From Acidobacteriota bacterium (GTDB lineage: Bacteria > Acidobacteriota > Terriglobia > Terriglobales > Acidobacteriaceae), in assembly GCA_021818105.1 (NCBI GenBank), contig JAKAFB010000016.1, positions 1 to 50,761 of the forward strand: a DNA stretch of 50,761 bases, read 5' to 3'. Of the stretch, positions 1 to 7,752 are shown piece by piece. The position numbers and the translations under genes are program-made. Within the stretch, counting starts at the first letter, position 1. Each line of letters starts with the position of its first letter. The notes beneath the pieces were generated by a model, which did not search any database, was not told the origin of the DNA, and saw nothing but the letters and a program-made list of their open reading frames with translations.

Positions 1-319
1 AGTTCACCTCGCCGATCACCTTCTCCCCGGCAACGTCCACCACCACCATCTTTGAGCCGTCCGTGCCGGGCTCGCCCACACCGGAGTCGCCATAGATCGG
101 CACATAGGCCAGCCGCCCGTCCGGCGAGGCCGCCACCTCGTGCCCGGTCTTTGCGCCCTCCGGGACTGAGAAGATCACCGTGCCCGTCTCCGGATCCACA
201 ATCCCCAGGCTTTGTAACCCCTTCTGCGCCACCAGCAGCCTCGCCTCCTGCGCCATCCCGCCCTGCGCTCCCAGCAACGCGCACGCCGCCAGCGCAACCC
301 TCCATCGCCCAGCCGTCAT
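1..319 (-). CDS. Secreted beta-propeller-like (YVTN/YncE-type) protein, partial
   Basis: The reading frame begins with ATG at 319 on the minus strand and runs off the left edge, so only about 106 N-terminal residues are present. GGAGG lies 7 nt upstream of the ATG. The N-terminus is a signal peptide: a hydrophobic LAACALLGAQ segment ending near GMAQE. The mature part has phrases typical of YVTN-type propeller blades: LGIVDPETG, VFSVPEG-like turns, VAASPDGRLAYVPIYGD and MVVVDVAGEKVIGEV. Such repeats form periplasmic or secreted beta-propellers; substrate and function cannot be read from the fragment. It is divergent from the YkgJ-type gene, with 100 bp between the start codons. The family call rests on blade motifs only, so confidence is moderate. 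Confidence 0.6.
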   Translation of the reverse strand, partial: MTAGRWRVALAACALLGAQGGMAQEARLLVAQKGLQSLGIVDPETGTVIFSVPEGAKTGHEVAASPDGRLAYVPIYGDSGVGEPGTDGSKMVVVDVAGEKVIGEVN

Positions 320-419
320 TGCCACCTCCCGCACAGCTCGCTACGACTCTAACCCACCTTGGACGCAGCGCGCGCCCTTTTCGCCTCAGTCCCGCCCGCC
401 TCCGGTATCCTTGCGGCAG

Positions 420-1034
420 ATGCCCTTGCCAGCCGGTGACGCCGAACTCGTACAAATCATGGACGCGGCTCTGTCCGAAGCCGCCCGTCGGGCAGGGAAC
501 TGGCTCGCCTGCCGCCCCGGCTGCACCCAGTGCTGCCACGGCGCCTTCGCCATCAACGCTCTCGACGCCGAGCGCCTGCGCGCCGGCATGGCCACCCTGC
601 GCCAAACAGACCCCGCAACCGCCGAAGCCATCGAGACCCGTTCCCGCCAATGGCTCCGCGAATACCTTCCCAGCTTTCCCGGCGACCCTGCCACCGGCCT
701 GCTCGGCACAAGCAACGAAGACCGCGCCCGCTTCGACGCCTTCGCCAATGACGCCCCCTGCCCCGCACTCAACCCCGCCACCGGCCTCTGCGACGTCTAC
801 CCATGGCGGCCCATGACCTGCCGCGTCTTCGGCCCGCCCGTGCGCATGGGTGCGGGCGACGCTCTCGGCTGTTGCGAACTCTGTTTCGTCGGCGCCACCG
901 AGGCCGAAATCGCCGCCTGCGAAATGCCCCTGCCCAACGCTCTGGAAGACGCGCTTCTCCGCGAACTCGGCCAGTCCGCCGAAACCGTCGTCGCCTTCGC
1001 TCTGCTGCCTCACCCTCCCCAATCCGACAAGTGA
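420..1034 (+). CDS. YkgJ-family cysteine-cluster protein
   Basis: A 204-residue protein if ATG 420 is used. The frame is open from 180, but the upstream part is proline/serine-rich and overlaps the divergent propeller gene, so 420 is preferred. It carries the signature of the Zn/Fe-chelating YkgJ family: CRPGCTQCCHG at residues 31-41, followed by NDAPCPAL, GLCDVYPWRPMTCRVFG and two more cysteines (GCCELCF). Members are small cytosolic proteins thought to bind an iron-sulfur cluster or zinc; their biochemical role is largely unknown. No obvious Shine-Dalgarno precedes the chosen start. It appears to be monocistronic. Confidence 0.85.
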   Translation: MPLPAGDAELVQIMDAALSEAARRAGNWLACRPGCTQCCHGAFAINALDAERLRAGMATLRQTDPATAEAIETRSRQWLREYLPSFPGDPATGLLGTSNEDRARFDAFANDAPCPALNPATGLCDVYPWRPMTCRVFGPPVRMGAGDALGCCELCFVGATEAEIAACEMPLPNALEDALLRELGQSAETVVAFALLPHPPQSDK

Positions 1035-1070
1035 CAGTGCCGGGACGTGTATATCCTATGTCTTGCCTTC

Positions 1071-1076
1071 TATAAT
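1071..1076 (+). promoter_or_regulatory. Perfect TATAAT -10 hexamer
   Basis: TATAAT lies about 95 bp before ATG 1172, in the short gap after the YkgJ-type gene. At 17-bp spacing the -35 position reads TGTATA, a poor match to TTGACA, so this is a candidate sigma-70 promoter judged on the -10 element alone. Confidence 0.4.
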
Positions 1077-1171
1077 CTCTGTATTCAACAGACCCCGCGA
1101 ATCGCCCGGCGATCGAAACGGTGGTTATGAATTCACATCTGCATCTTTTGGGAGCTGTAGGGATAACAGCC

Positions 1172-1414
1172 ATGCCACCTGTCCGTATATGTGCGCACTG
1201 CGAGACGCTACTCACCGAAGCCTCCCAGGAGATTCGCCGTCACGCCGGTGTGATGCACACAGCCCTTGACTGGGTCCGAAGAGGTGACACCGACAAAGGG
1301 CGTCACGAAGAGTTCGTCGCGATGCTTTTGGAATCCTTCAACCAATCCCAATCGGCGTGGGACGCCTACCGCGAACACCTGATCCAGCACGGCTTGATCC
1401 TGCCCTCAAAATGA
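1172..1414 (+). CDS. Small CxxC hypothetical protein
   Basis: About 80 residues from ATG 1172, which has AGGGA 8 nt upstream. A GTG at 1121 in the same frame would add 17 residues but lacks a Shine-Dalgarno. The protein begins near a CAHC pair, is otherwise charged and predicted helical, and contains a SQSAWDAYREHL segment. I do not recognise a named family. It may be a small cytosolic metal-binding or adaptor protein, but a single CxxC pair is thin evidence. It stands alone between the YkgJ-type gene and the DUF503 gene. Coding is supported by a clean frame, plausible composition and the TATAAT upstream. Confidence 0.6.
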   Translation: MPPVRICAHCETLLTEASQEIRRHAGVMHTALDWVRRGDTDKGRHEEFVAMLLESFNQSQSAWDAYREHLIQHGLILPSK

Positions 1415-1525
1415 TAGGCGCAGCTCGTGGATCACTGCCCCACGTCATGCTGTAACCCCAACGCGTGGTAAGCTGTGGCCCAGCCAGTGTGAGCAGCCTC
1501 CATTCCGCGTCAGGCCCGTGCCACC

Positions 1526-1822
1526 ATGCCCGTTGCCCATCTCACCCTCGAAATCCGCATTGAGCACGCCCAGTCGCTCAAGGACCGCCGCCACGTCGTC
1601 CGCTCCATCAAGGACCAGCTCCGCCAGGGCTTCAACGTCTCCGTCGCCGAAATGGACGAGGCCGTCACCTGGCAGTCGGCCACCCTCGGCGTCGCCGCCA
1701 TCTCCCGCTCCCGCGACTACCTCCACGGCCTCATCGAAGAAGTCGAGCGCGCCGCCAGCCGCATGGCCACCGAGCTCGGTGCCATCCTCGCAGATGCCTA
1801 CTGGGACTACGCCGAGCCATAA
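1526..1822 (+). CDS. DUF503 family protein (YlxP-like)
   Basis: A 98-residue protein matching the DUF503/YlxP family in length and pattern: an N-terminal beta strand HLTLEIRIEHAQSLKDRRHVV, then SIKDQLRQGFNVSVAEMDE and a second ferredoxin-like half ending in the C-terminal helix. In many bacteria this gene sits immediately upstream of rbfA in the nusA-infB-rbfA-truB neighbourhood, and the same order is kept here (rbfA starts 58 bp downstream). The function is unknown but is presumed to be translation-linked. nusA and infB are not in the window upstream of it. Confidence 0.88.
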   Translation: MPVAHLTLEIRIEHAQSLKDRRHVVRSIKDQLRQGFNVSVAEMDEAVTWQSATLGVAAISRSRDYLHGLIEEVERAASRMATELGAILADAYWDYAEP

Positions 1823-1846
1823 GCCGTCCGCCGCCTCCTCTGCTAT

Positions 1847-1866
1847 CCTGAGGGGTTTACCCCAGG
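1847..1866 (+). promoter_or_regulatory. Hairpin overlapping the rbfA Shine-Dalgarno
   Basis: CCTG-A-GGGG, a TTTA loop, then CCCCAGG can fold into a small bulged stem. The 3' arm includes the first bases of the AGGAGG at 1864-1869, so folding would partly occlude the ribosome-binding site. There is no T-tract, so it is not a terminator. Read by eye; no folding energy was calculated. Confidence 0.35.
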
Positions 1867-1880
1867 AGGAATGAAGGTCC

Positions 1881-2270
1881 ATGCCGGAGCACAGGGCGCG
1901 CAAGCACCATCAGAACCGCGTGGCAGAGACGCTGCGTGAGGAAATCAGCGCCATGATCGAGGGTGAGCTCTCTGACCCGCGCATCGCTTTCTGTCATGTC
2001 AGTGAGGTCGTCCTGAATCCCGGCGGCAAGTCAGCCCGCGTCTACGTTGCCGTGGACAACACCGTGCACAATATCGCCCATGCCGAGGAGCAGACCATTG
2101 CCGGTCTCGAAGCCGCCAAAAGTTATATCCGCTTTGAATTAAAGGAGCGTATGGGTGTCCGTCACGTGCCCGAACTCAGCTTTGTTGCAGACCGCTCCGG
2201 CCGCTTTCAGGCACGCATTGAGGAACTCATGGGCCGCGCACGCCGCCGGCAGAAAGGCACATCAGAGTAG
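1881..2270 (+). CDS. rbfA: Ribosome-binding factor A
   Basis: A 129-residue RbfA, the KH-type factor that binds the 30S subunit and helps mature the 5' end of 16S rRNA. Family features: N-terminal RVAETLREEISAMIEGELSDPR, the beta strand HVSEVVLNPGGKSARVYVAV, then ELKERMGVRHVPELSFVAD. The ATG at 1881 has AAGG only 3 nt upstream and AGGAGG 11 nt upstream; an out-of-frame ATG at 1871 is better placed for the AGGAGG. It lies between DUF503 and nrnA, the usual neighbourhood, with nrnA starting 6 bp after the stop. Assignment is firm. Confidence 0.96.
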   Translation: MPEHRARKHHQNRVAETLREEISAMIEGELSDPRIAFCHVSEVVLNPGGKSARVYVAVDNTVHNIAHAEEQTIAGLEAAKSYIRFELKERMGVRHVPELSFVADRSGRFQARIEELMGRARRRQKGTSE

Positions 2271-2276
2271 CTGCCC

Positions 2277-3290
2277 ATGGAACAGCCGCGTGCCATCGCC
2301 GCCGTCACCTCCGCCGCCACCGCAGACCCCGTCGAGGCCATTCTCCAGGTGCTGCGCTCCGGTGAGCGCTTTCTCGTCTGCTCCCACTCCCGCCCGGATG
2401 GCGATGCCGTCGGAAGCATCCTCGCCATGGGCATGCTCCTTCAGCAGATGGGCAAGCGCGCGGACCTCGTCACCGCCGATCGCGTTCCTGTCATCTACCG
2501 CTCCCTGCCGCAGGCCGGCTCCATTCACACCGCGCTCCGCGTCCACGGACCCTACGACGCCGCCATTCTCCTCGAGTGTGACGGCCTCGGCCGCACGCGC
2601 CTCCGCGGCCTCGATGAGTTCTTCATCATCAATATCGACCACCACGCCAGCGGACGTCCCTGGGCCAACCTCAACTGGATTGACCGCGAAGCCTCCAGCG
2701 TTGGCGAGCTCGTCTACCGGCTCGTCAAAGCTGCCGAAGTCACCGTCACACCGGAAATGGCCTCCTGCCTTTACGCCACCGTGCTCACGGATACCGGCGG
2801 CTTCTGCTACGGCTCTACCCGTGCCTCCACCTTTGCCCTCGCCAGGGATCTCGTCGAAGCCGGCGCCAACCCCATCCGCATCGCCCAGGATGTCTACTTC
2901 TCCGCAGCCACTTCCAAAATGCTTCTGCTCGGCGCCGCCCTCGGCAACCTCCATCGCGAGGGCAGGCTTGCCTGGCTCTGGGTCACACATGACGACATGG
3001 TGCGCACCTGTGCCTCTGAGGAGGATTGCGAAGGCATCGTCAATTACGCGCTTTCCATCGCCGGCATTGAGGCCGCGGCGTTTCTCCGTGAGCTGCCCGA
3101 GCGCCGCATCCGCCTCAGCCTCCGCAGCAAGGGCAAGGTCAACGTTGCGGCCATTGCCGAGCGTCTCGGCGGTGGTGGTCATGAGAATGCCGCTGGCTGC
3201 ACGCTGGAAGGCCCATTGAGCCGCGCGCTCGAGGAAATCCTCGCCCAGTTGCGCCTCGGCGTCGCCGCTCTCGGCCCCGGTACGGGTTGA
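2277..3290 (+). CDS. nrnA: DHH-family oligoribonuclease / pAp phosphatase
   Basis: A 337-residue DHH/DHHA1 phosphoesterase of the NrnA type, which degrades very short RNAs and dephosphorylates 3'-phosphoadenosine 5'-phosphate in the cytosol. Visible motifs: SHSRPDGDAVGS (36-47), NIDHHASG with DHH at 121-123, TDTGGF (171-176), and a C-terminal DHHA1 motif GGGGHENAAG near residues 302-311. These supply the metal ligands and substrate contacts. It follows rbfA by 6 bp and is probably co-transcribed; rbfA-nrnA is a recurrent bacterial pairing, often followed by truB, which is absent here. Confidence 0.94.
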   Translation: MEQPRAIAAVTSAATADPVEAILQVLRSGERFLVCSHSRPDGDAVGSILAMGMLLQQMGKRADLVTADRVPVIYRSLPQAGSIHTALRVHGPYDAAILLECDGLGRTRLRGLDEFFIINIDHHASGRPWANLNWIDREASSVGELVYRLVKAAEVTVTPEMASCLYATVLTDTGGFCYGSTRASTFALARDLVEAGANPIRIAQDVYFSAATSKMLLLGAALGNLHREGRLAWLWVTHDDMVRTCASEEDCEGIVNYALSIAGIEAAAFLRELPERRIRLSLRSKGKVNVAAIAERLGGGGHENAAGCTLEGPLSRALEEILAQLRLGVAALGPGTG

Positions 3291-3465
3291 GATTCCGCCC
3301 GAATCTGTTAGCCTTGTCCCTGTTGAAGCGTGACAGGGTCGCGCCCGCACCATCTTTTTTGCACCTGCACTCTTGCCCGGCCGTAAGGGGCTTGTTTGCC
3401 CTGCTGGACTGCCTGAGCTGCCGGCGCAATGCACGCGCAGCCAGCCCGTTGGAGAATCGCTAGAA

Positions 3466-5262
3466 GTGGAGAGCTATCTGCAATCGCCTGCTCCGGACCT
3501 GCCAGCAAACCGGCGCAAACGTTTGCCTAAATGGTCCACCGTTGCTGAGGTGGCTGTCTTTCTCTTTTTCGCCATCTTCTTCATCCTCTACGGCCAAACT
3601 CCCCGGTTCGGCGGTGATGGCCTTGGCCTGGTCGGTGCCGACGAGCCCCGCTACGCGCAGATCGCCCATGAGATGCTGGTCCGCTTCGACTCAGCACACA
3701 CCCTCAAAGGCCGTCTCAGCGCCTGCGTCACCCCCTATCTTTACGGTCGCCCCTGGCTGGAAAAGCCCGCCCTCTACTACTGGCGCGCCATGTTCGTCTT
3801 TCAGGACTTCGGCGTCCACGACTGGAGCGCCCGTCTGCCCTCGGCCACCTTTGCCTTCATCATGGTGGCGCTCATCTATCTCCACATGCGACGGTTCCGT
3901 CGCGGTGGCCAACTGGACGCCGCGCTCATCACCGTCGCCTGCGCCGGCATCATCGGCTTCTCGCGCGGCGCCTCAACGGACATGCAGCTCGCCGCGCCTC
4001 TCTCCATCGGCCTCCTCGGCTGGTATGCCTGGTATGAGACGGATTCCAAGTTCTGGCTCTTCGATATCTACTTCTTCACCGGGGTAGCCACGCTGGCCAA
4101 GGGCCCTGTCGCTCCCTTCCTTGCCATCCTCATCATCACGGCCTTTGCCTTCCTCCGCCGTGAGTGGTCCATCGTCCGGCGCTCCTTCTGGTGGCCCGGC
4201 GTCCTGCTCTATTTCGCCATCGTCCTTCCCTGGTTTCTCGCCGTCCAGCATCAGAACCCCACCTTCTTCCGCGAGTTCTTCCTCGAGCACAACCTTGAGC
4301 GCTTCGCCACCAACCGCTTCCAGCACGAGCAGCCCTTCTGGTACTACCTCGTCGTCGTGCTCCTTGCCGTCATGCCCTGGACCGTCGTCGCCGTCCGCGC
4401 GCTCATTGACGGCGTGCAGACCTCGGTCGCAGAGTGGCGCCTGCGACATTCCTCGCCCCAAAAACCCGCACCCAGCCGCCCCGGTGATGCCTTCCCCGAA
4501 TTCCTCGTTCTCTGGGCGCTCATTCCCATTGTTTTCTTCACCTTCTCGGAGTCCAAGCTCCCCGGCTACATACTGCCCTCCATTCCACCCATCACCATCC
4601 TCACCGGCGACTACCTCTTCCGCCGCCGCGTTGCGGGCCTCAACCGATGGGAGCTCATCGGCCACGCTGCCGTCAGTGCTGTCATGGTCATGTTCGCCCT
4701 CCTGCTTCCATGGTTTGTTGTCCACGGAGCGCACATCCCACCCACCCGGGCCGTACTCACCGCCTTCATGAGTGCCTCCGGCGCAGCTCTCCTGATTCTC
4801 GTTGTCGTCCAGGCCTTCGGCGTTGCCCGCCTGCGCCTCGCCACCAGTGCCGTCCTCATGATCCTCGTGCTCTACATGTATGGAATCGGTCCACTCTTTG
4901 GCATTCCGCCCGTGGCGGCCAGCAAGCGCGTCATCCAGCTTCTTGATCGTTACTACTCCGCGCGCCCGCTGGCTCAGCGGATTGCTGTCATCGCGCCACC
5001 CAATGAGACAGTTGCCGTCTTCCGCGTTCGCCGTGACGTGGAATACGGTCTTTCCTTCTATCGCAATCACGAGGTGGTCAACTATGAGCAGAGCGGTGTC
5101 CCTGCCGAGCAGCACTTGCTCGTCGCCCGCATCTCCGGCCGCGGCGGCATCGACCTCCACACCCAGGATGCGCTCCAGGAGTACCTTGACGGCCGCCAGT
5201 ACGAGCCCCTCTTCAGTTGGCCCGAGCAGAGCCTTGAAGTCTACCTCGTGGGCCCCAAATAG
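3466..5262 (+). CDS. ArnT-like family 39 glycosyltransferase (membrane)
   Basis: An integral membrane glycosyltransferase of the ArnT/PMT (GT-C) type, 598 residues from GTG 3466, which has GGAG 11 nt upstream. The frame is open from 3373, but the extra N-terminus looks non-coding. The catalytic-type DE motif is in GADEPRYAQIAHEML just after the first membrane segment (VAVFLFFAIFFILYG). About ten to twelve hydrophobic segments follow, then a soluble C-terminal domain of about 120 residues. GT-C enzymes move sugars from polyprenyl-phosphate carriers onto lipid or protein on the periplasmic side; the acceptor is unknown here. It follows nrnA by 175 bp with no other glycan gene nearby. Confidence 0.85.
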   Translation: MESYLQSPAPDLPANRRKRLPKWSTVAEVAVFLFFAIFFILYGQTPRFGGDGLGLVGADEPRYAQIAHEMLVRFDSAHTLKGRLSACVTPYLYGRPWLEKPALYYWRAMFVFQDFGVHDWSARLPSATFAFIMVALIYLHMRRFRRGGQLDAALITVACAGIIGFSRGASTDMQLAAPLSIGLLGWYAWYETDSKFWLFDIYFFTGVATLAKGPVAPFLAILIITAFAFLRREWSIVRRSFWWPGVLLYFAIVLPWFLAVQHQNPTFFREFFLEHNLERFATNRFQHEQPFWYYLVVVLLAVMPWTVVAVRALIDGVQTSVAEWRLRHSSPQKPAPSRPGDAFPEFLVLWALIPIVFFTFSESKLPGYILPSIPPITILTGDYLFRRRVAGLNRWELIGHAAVSAVMVMFALLLPWFVVHGAHIPPTRAVLTAFMSASGAALLILVVVQAFGVARLRLATSAVLMILVLYMYGIGPLFGIPPVAASKRVIQLLDRYYSARPLAQRIAVIAPPNETVAVFRVRRDVEYGLSFYRNHEVVNYEQSGVPAEQHLLVARISGRGGIDLHTQDALQEYLDGRQYEPLFSWPEQSLEVYLVGPK

Positions 5263-5473
5263 CCCGCCGCGCACTCAGGTCAACGTCCGCAACCGGCATT
5301 CCCACCACAACTTGTAGTCTGTTACTCTTCATGGCACAGTGTCCGCAGGACACACGCAGCCGTGGTGTGTGCCGGGCATCTTCAAGCCGGACCGGCAGAA
5401 CGCAGTTTCTGAATGGCTGTCTGTCCAAACTGATGCACGCAAGCCGATGTGGCCTGCAACCAAGGGGCATACC

Positions 5474-6472
5474 ATGACGCCCGGCATTTCCACTGAGATT
5501 CTCGACCTGCGGCATTTCGGCGCGCCCATGCTTCGGCCCGTCCTCGATGCCGAGTGCGAGCTCTGGTCGCAGCGCCTCCACTGGGACTACCGCAACTCCT
5601 GCCGTCCCCTCTTGCAGTACCTTGATAACCACATGCTCCCCGGCTACGCGGCCGTCGAGAGCGGCGTCGTCACCGGCTACACCTTCTGCGTCTACGAGGA
5701 AACCAAGGCCATCATCGGCGACGTCTTTGCCTGCGCCAGCCCTGTCTCCGACGAAAACAGGACCGCATCCGCCTCTCCCCATGCGACCGAAGAGATGCTC
5801 CTGCGGCACCTCTTTGAAACCCTGCTCAACTCGCCCCAGGTCGAGCGCATCGAGTCCCAGCTTCTGCTGCATCCCTCCGGAACTCATGCTGACGTCTTTC
5901 GCGGCGCGGGCTTTGATCTCTACCGCCGCCTCTTCATGGTCCAGCAGCTCATCGGCCGCTGGGGCAATCCGCACGCCCATCTTGCCCCTGAGCTCGAGCT
6001 GCGCCCCTGGCACGACGACGACCTCAGCCCCGCCGCCCACCTCATCTCCCGCGCCTATCACGGACACGCCGACAGCCTCATCAACGACCAGTACAACTCC
6101 GTCTACGGTTCCATGCGCTTCCTCAACAACATCGTGCACTACGCCGGCTGCGGAAGTTTCTCGCCCATGGCCTCGCATGTTGTCGTGGAGCGCTCGAGCG
6201 AAGAGGTCGTGGCGCTCGTATTGTGTTCCCGCGTCAGTCAGCAGAGCGGTCACATCACACAAATCTGCGTGGACCCCGCATGGCGCCGCAGGGGCATTGC
6301 CCGCCAGTTGCTCTCCATCGCTGCCGCCCAATTCCTCCGCCAGGGCGTCAGCGAGGTCTCCCTCACCGTCACTGAGGCCAACACTGAGGCTGTCGAGCTC
6401 TACCGTTCTGAAGGCTATGACTGCGCCCACACCTTCGACGCCGCCGTCTGGCTCCGCAACGACGCGCGATAA
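5474..6472 (+). CDS. GNAT-family N-acetyltransferase
   Basis: 332 residues from ATG 5474, which has AAGGGG 6-7 nt upstream. The frame is open from 5339 but that extension lacks a ribosome-binding site. The C-terminal half has the GNAT acetyl-CoA motif: ITQICVDPAWRRRGIARQLL (motif A, R/Q-x-x-G-x-A), then a helix and VTEANTEAVELYRSEGY (motif B). The N-terminal 160 residues resemble a second degenerate GNAT lobe (LPGYAAVESGVVTGYTFC), so a two-lobe architecture is possible. The substrate is not inferable. It is convergent with the YhaM-type gene, 39 bp between stops. Confidence 0.85.
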   Translation: MTPGISTEILDLRHFGAPMLRPVLDAECELWSQRLHWDYRNSCRPLLQYLDNHMLPGYAAVESGVVTGYTFCVYEETKAIIGDVFACASPVSDENRTASASPHATEEMLLRHLFETLLNSPQVERIESQLLLHPSGTHADVFRGAGFDLYRRLFMVQQLIGRWGNPHAHLAPELELRPWHDDDLSPAAHLISRAYHGHADSLINDQYNSVYGSMRFLNNIVHYAGCGSFSPMASHVVVERSSEEVVALVLCSRVSQQSGHITQICVDPAWRRRGIARQLLSIAAAQFLRQGVSEVSLTVTEANTEAVELYRSEGYDCAHTFDAAVWLRNDAR

Positions 6473-6511
6473 AGCCCCCCACTCGACGCACACCTTCTGC
6501 GTACAGGCTCG

Positions 6512-7537
6512 CTAGGGGAAAAGCGTCTCCTGCTTGGCGGCAGACTCTTCCTCATCTCCCAGCCACCCGCGCGTATTCAGCAGTTGCCGCAGGTCCAGCG
6601 CCCACACCTTCCCCGTGAGCTCATCGGACGCCTTGCCCTCGCGCGCGCACTTCTCAAATTCACCAATCACGGCCTGCATCTTCGCGTCCAGATCGTCCAT
6701 AAAGTTCAGCACCAGCGCCTCGGGAATCATCGGCAGCTTCGGCGAACCGAACTCCAGCTTGCCGTGGTGCGACAAAATCAGGTGCAGCACCAGTGGCTTC
6801 AGCCGCGGGGGAAAATCCGGCAGCCGGTCGATCGTCTGCTCCACCAGCGCCATGCCCATCTGGATGTGCCCCAGCAGCATCCCTTCCACCGTGTACTCAA
6901 AACCGATCTCCCAGCTCAGCTCGCGTACCTTGCCAATGTCGTGCAGTATCACGCCCGTCAGCAGCAGGTCGCGGTGCAGCATGGGATAGTGCGGCGCCAC
7001 GCGGTCGGCCAGCGTCAGCAGGCTCACCACATGCTCCAGCAGCCCGCCCAGCCATGCGTGGTGCAGTTGCTTGGCCGCGGGCGCCTCGCGATACGCCTGT
7101 GCTATCGCCGGATCGTCCAGCAGCGTATTCAGCAGCAGCTTCAGGTGAGGGTCCGTAAAGCTCTCCACAAATCCGCGCAGCCGCTGCCACAGTTCGTCGA
7201 TGTTGTGCGTCGTTGCGGGCAGCAGGTCGGCCCGGTTCGCCTCGTTGGCGGTTGCCTTGCGCAGTTGCTCCACCTTCACTTGCAGCCGGTCGTCAAAGCG
7301 CCCTATGCTGCCCCGCGCCTTCACCACGTCGCCTTTCTCTACGTCGCGTGCAATCCGCGGGTCTGAGGGATCCCACACGCGGCCCTCAATCTGCCCCGTC
7401 TTGTCGCCCAGAATCAGGTTCAGGTATGGCTTGTTGTTCTTCGTCGAGCGTTGCTGCTTCTGCAGCACGAGAAAGAAGCTGTCGAATACACGCCCTTCCT
7501 CAAAGCCCGCAAGATCGGCAATAAATATATCTTTCAT
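6512..7537 (-). CDS. YhaM-type 3'-5' exoribonuclease (OB fold + HD domain)
   Basis: 341 residues from ATG 7537; the frame extends upstream to 7699 but that part is atypical and MKDIFIADL is the normal family start. Residues 1-95 form an OB-fold nucleic-acid-binding domain (YLNLILGDKTGQIEGRVWD). Residues 155-300 are an HD phosphohydrolase domain with HHAWLGGLLEHV (159-170), ILHDIGK (197-203) and a later SHHGKLEFGSP. YhaM/CbfI enzymes are Mn-dependent 3'-5' exonucleases acting on RNA, also reported on DNA. It is convergent with the GNAT gene. A strong hairpin separates it from the surA-like gene upstream, so it probably has its own promoter. Confidence 0.9.
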   Translation of the reverse strand: MKDIFIADLAGFEEGRVFDSFFLVLQKQQRSTKNNKPYLNLILGDKTGQIEGRVWDPSDPRIARDVEKGDVVKARGSIGRFDDRLQVKVEQLRKATANEANRADLLPATTHNIDELWQRLRGFVESFTDPHLKLLLNTLLDDPAIAQAYREAPAAKQLHHAWLGGLLEHVVSLLTLADRVAPHYPMLHRDLLLTGVILHDIGKVRELSWEIGFEYTVEGMLLGHIQMGMALVEQTIDRLPDFPPRLKPLVLHLILSHHGKLEFGSPKLPMIPEALVLNFMDDLDAKMQAVIGEFEKCAREGKASDELTGKVWALDLRQLLNTRGWLGDEEESAAKQETLFP

Positions 7538-7696
7538 CCTGCCCGTCAGCTTACAGCAAAACCTTGGGTCCCATCTTCCCGGGCCGCATCCTCTCAAGGA
7601 ACGTGACCGGCACGCGGCGGCAAACTCAAGCAGAAACTCACAAGCCGCTCTGCGCCTTTTCTCGCGCGAACCCACAACGCTACAGCAGCCCAAACA

Positions 7697-7733
7697 CAAG
7701 TCAGGCCCGGGAGCGTATCCCGGGCCTGGCTTG
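7697..7733 (-). terminator. Strong hairpin downstream of the surA-like gene
   Basis: A 16-bp stem with one G-T wobble: the arms begin CAAGTCAGGC and end CCTGGCTTG around a 5-nt GCGTA loop (7713-7717). It sits 20 bp past the stop of the leftward surA-like gene. There is no long T-tract on either strand, so it may act as a terminator or as an mRNA 3'-end stabiliser. Confidence 0.65.
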
Positions 7734-7752
7734 TTGCCTGCGGAGAATCCCG

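Noticed and set aside
52..816. Open frame of 254 codons on the plus strand
   Set aside because: Pro/Ser/Ala-rich translation with no family features, lying over the propeller fragment and the YkgJ-type gene; a GC-rich shadow.
3973..5274. Long minus-strand open frame of 433 codons
   Set aside because: Antisense to the glycosyltransferase; acidic low-complexity translation, no ribosome-binding site.
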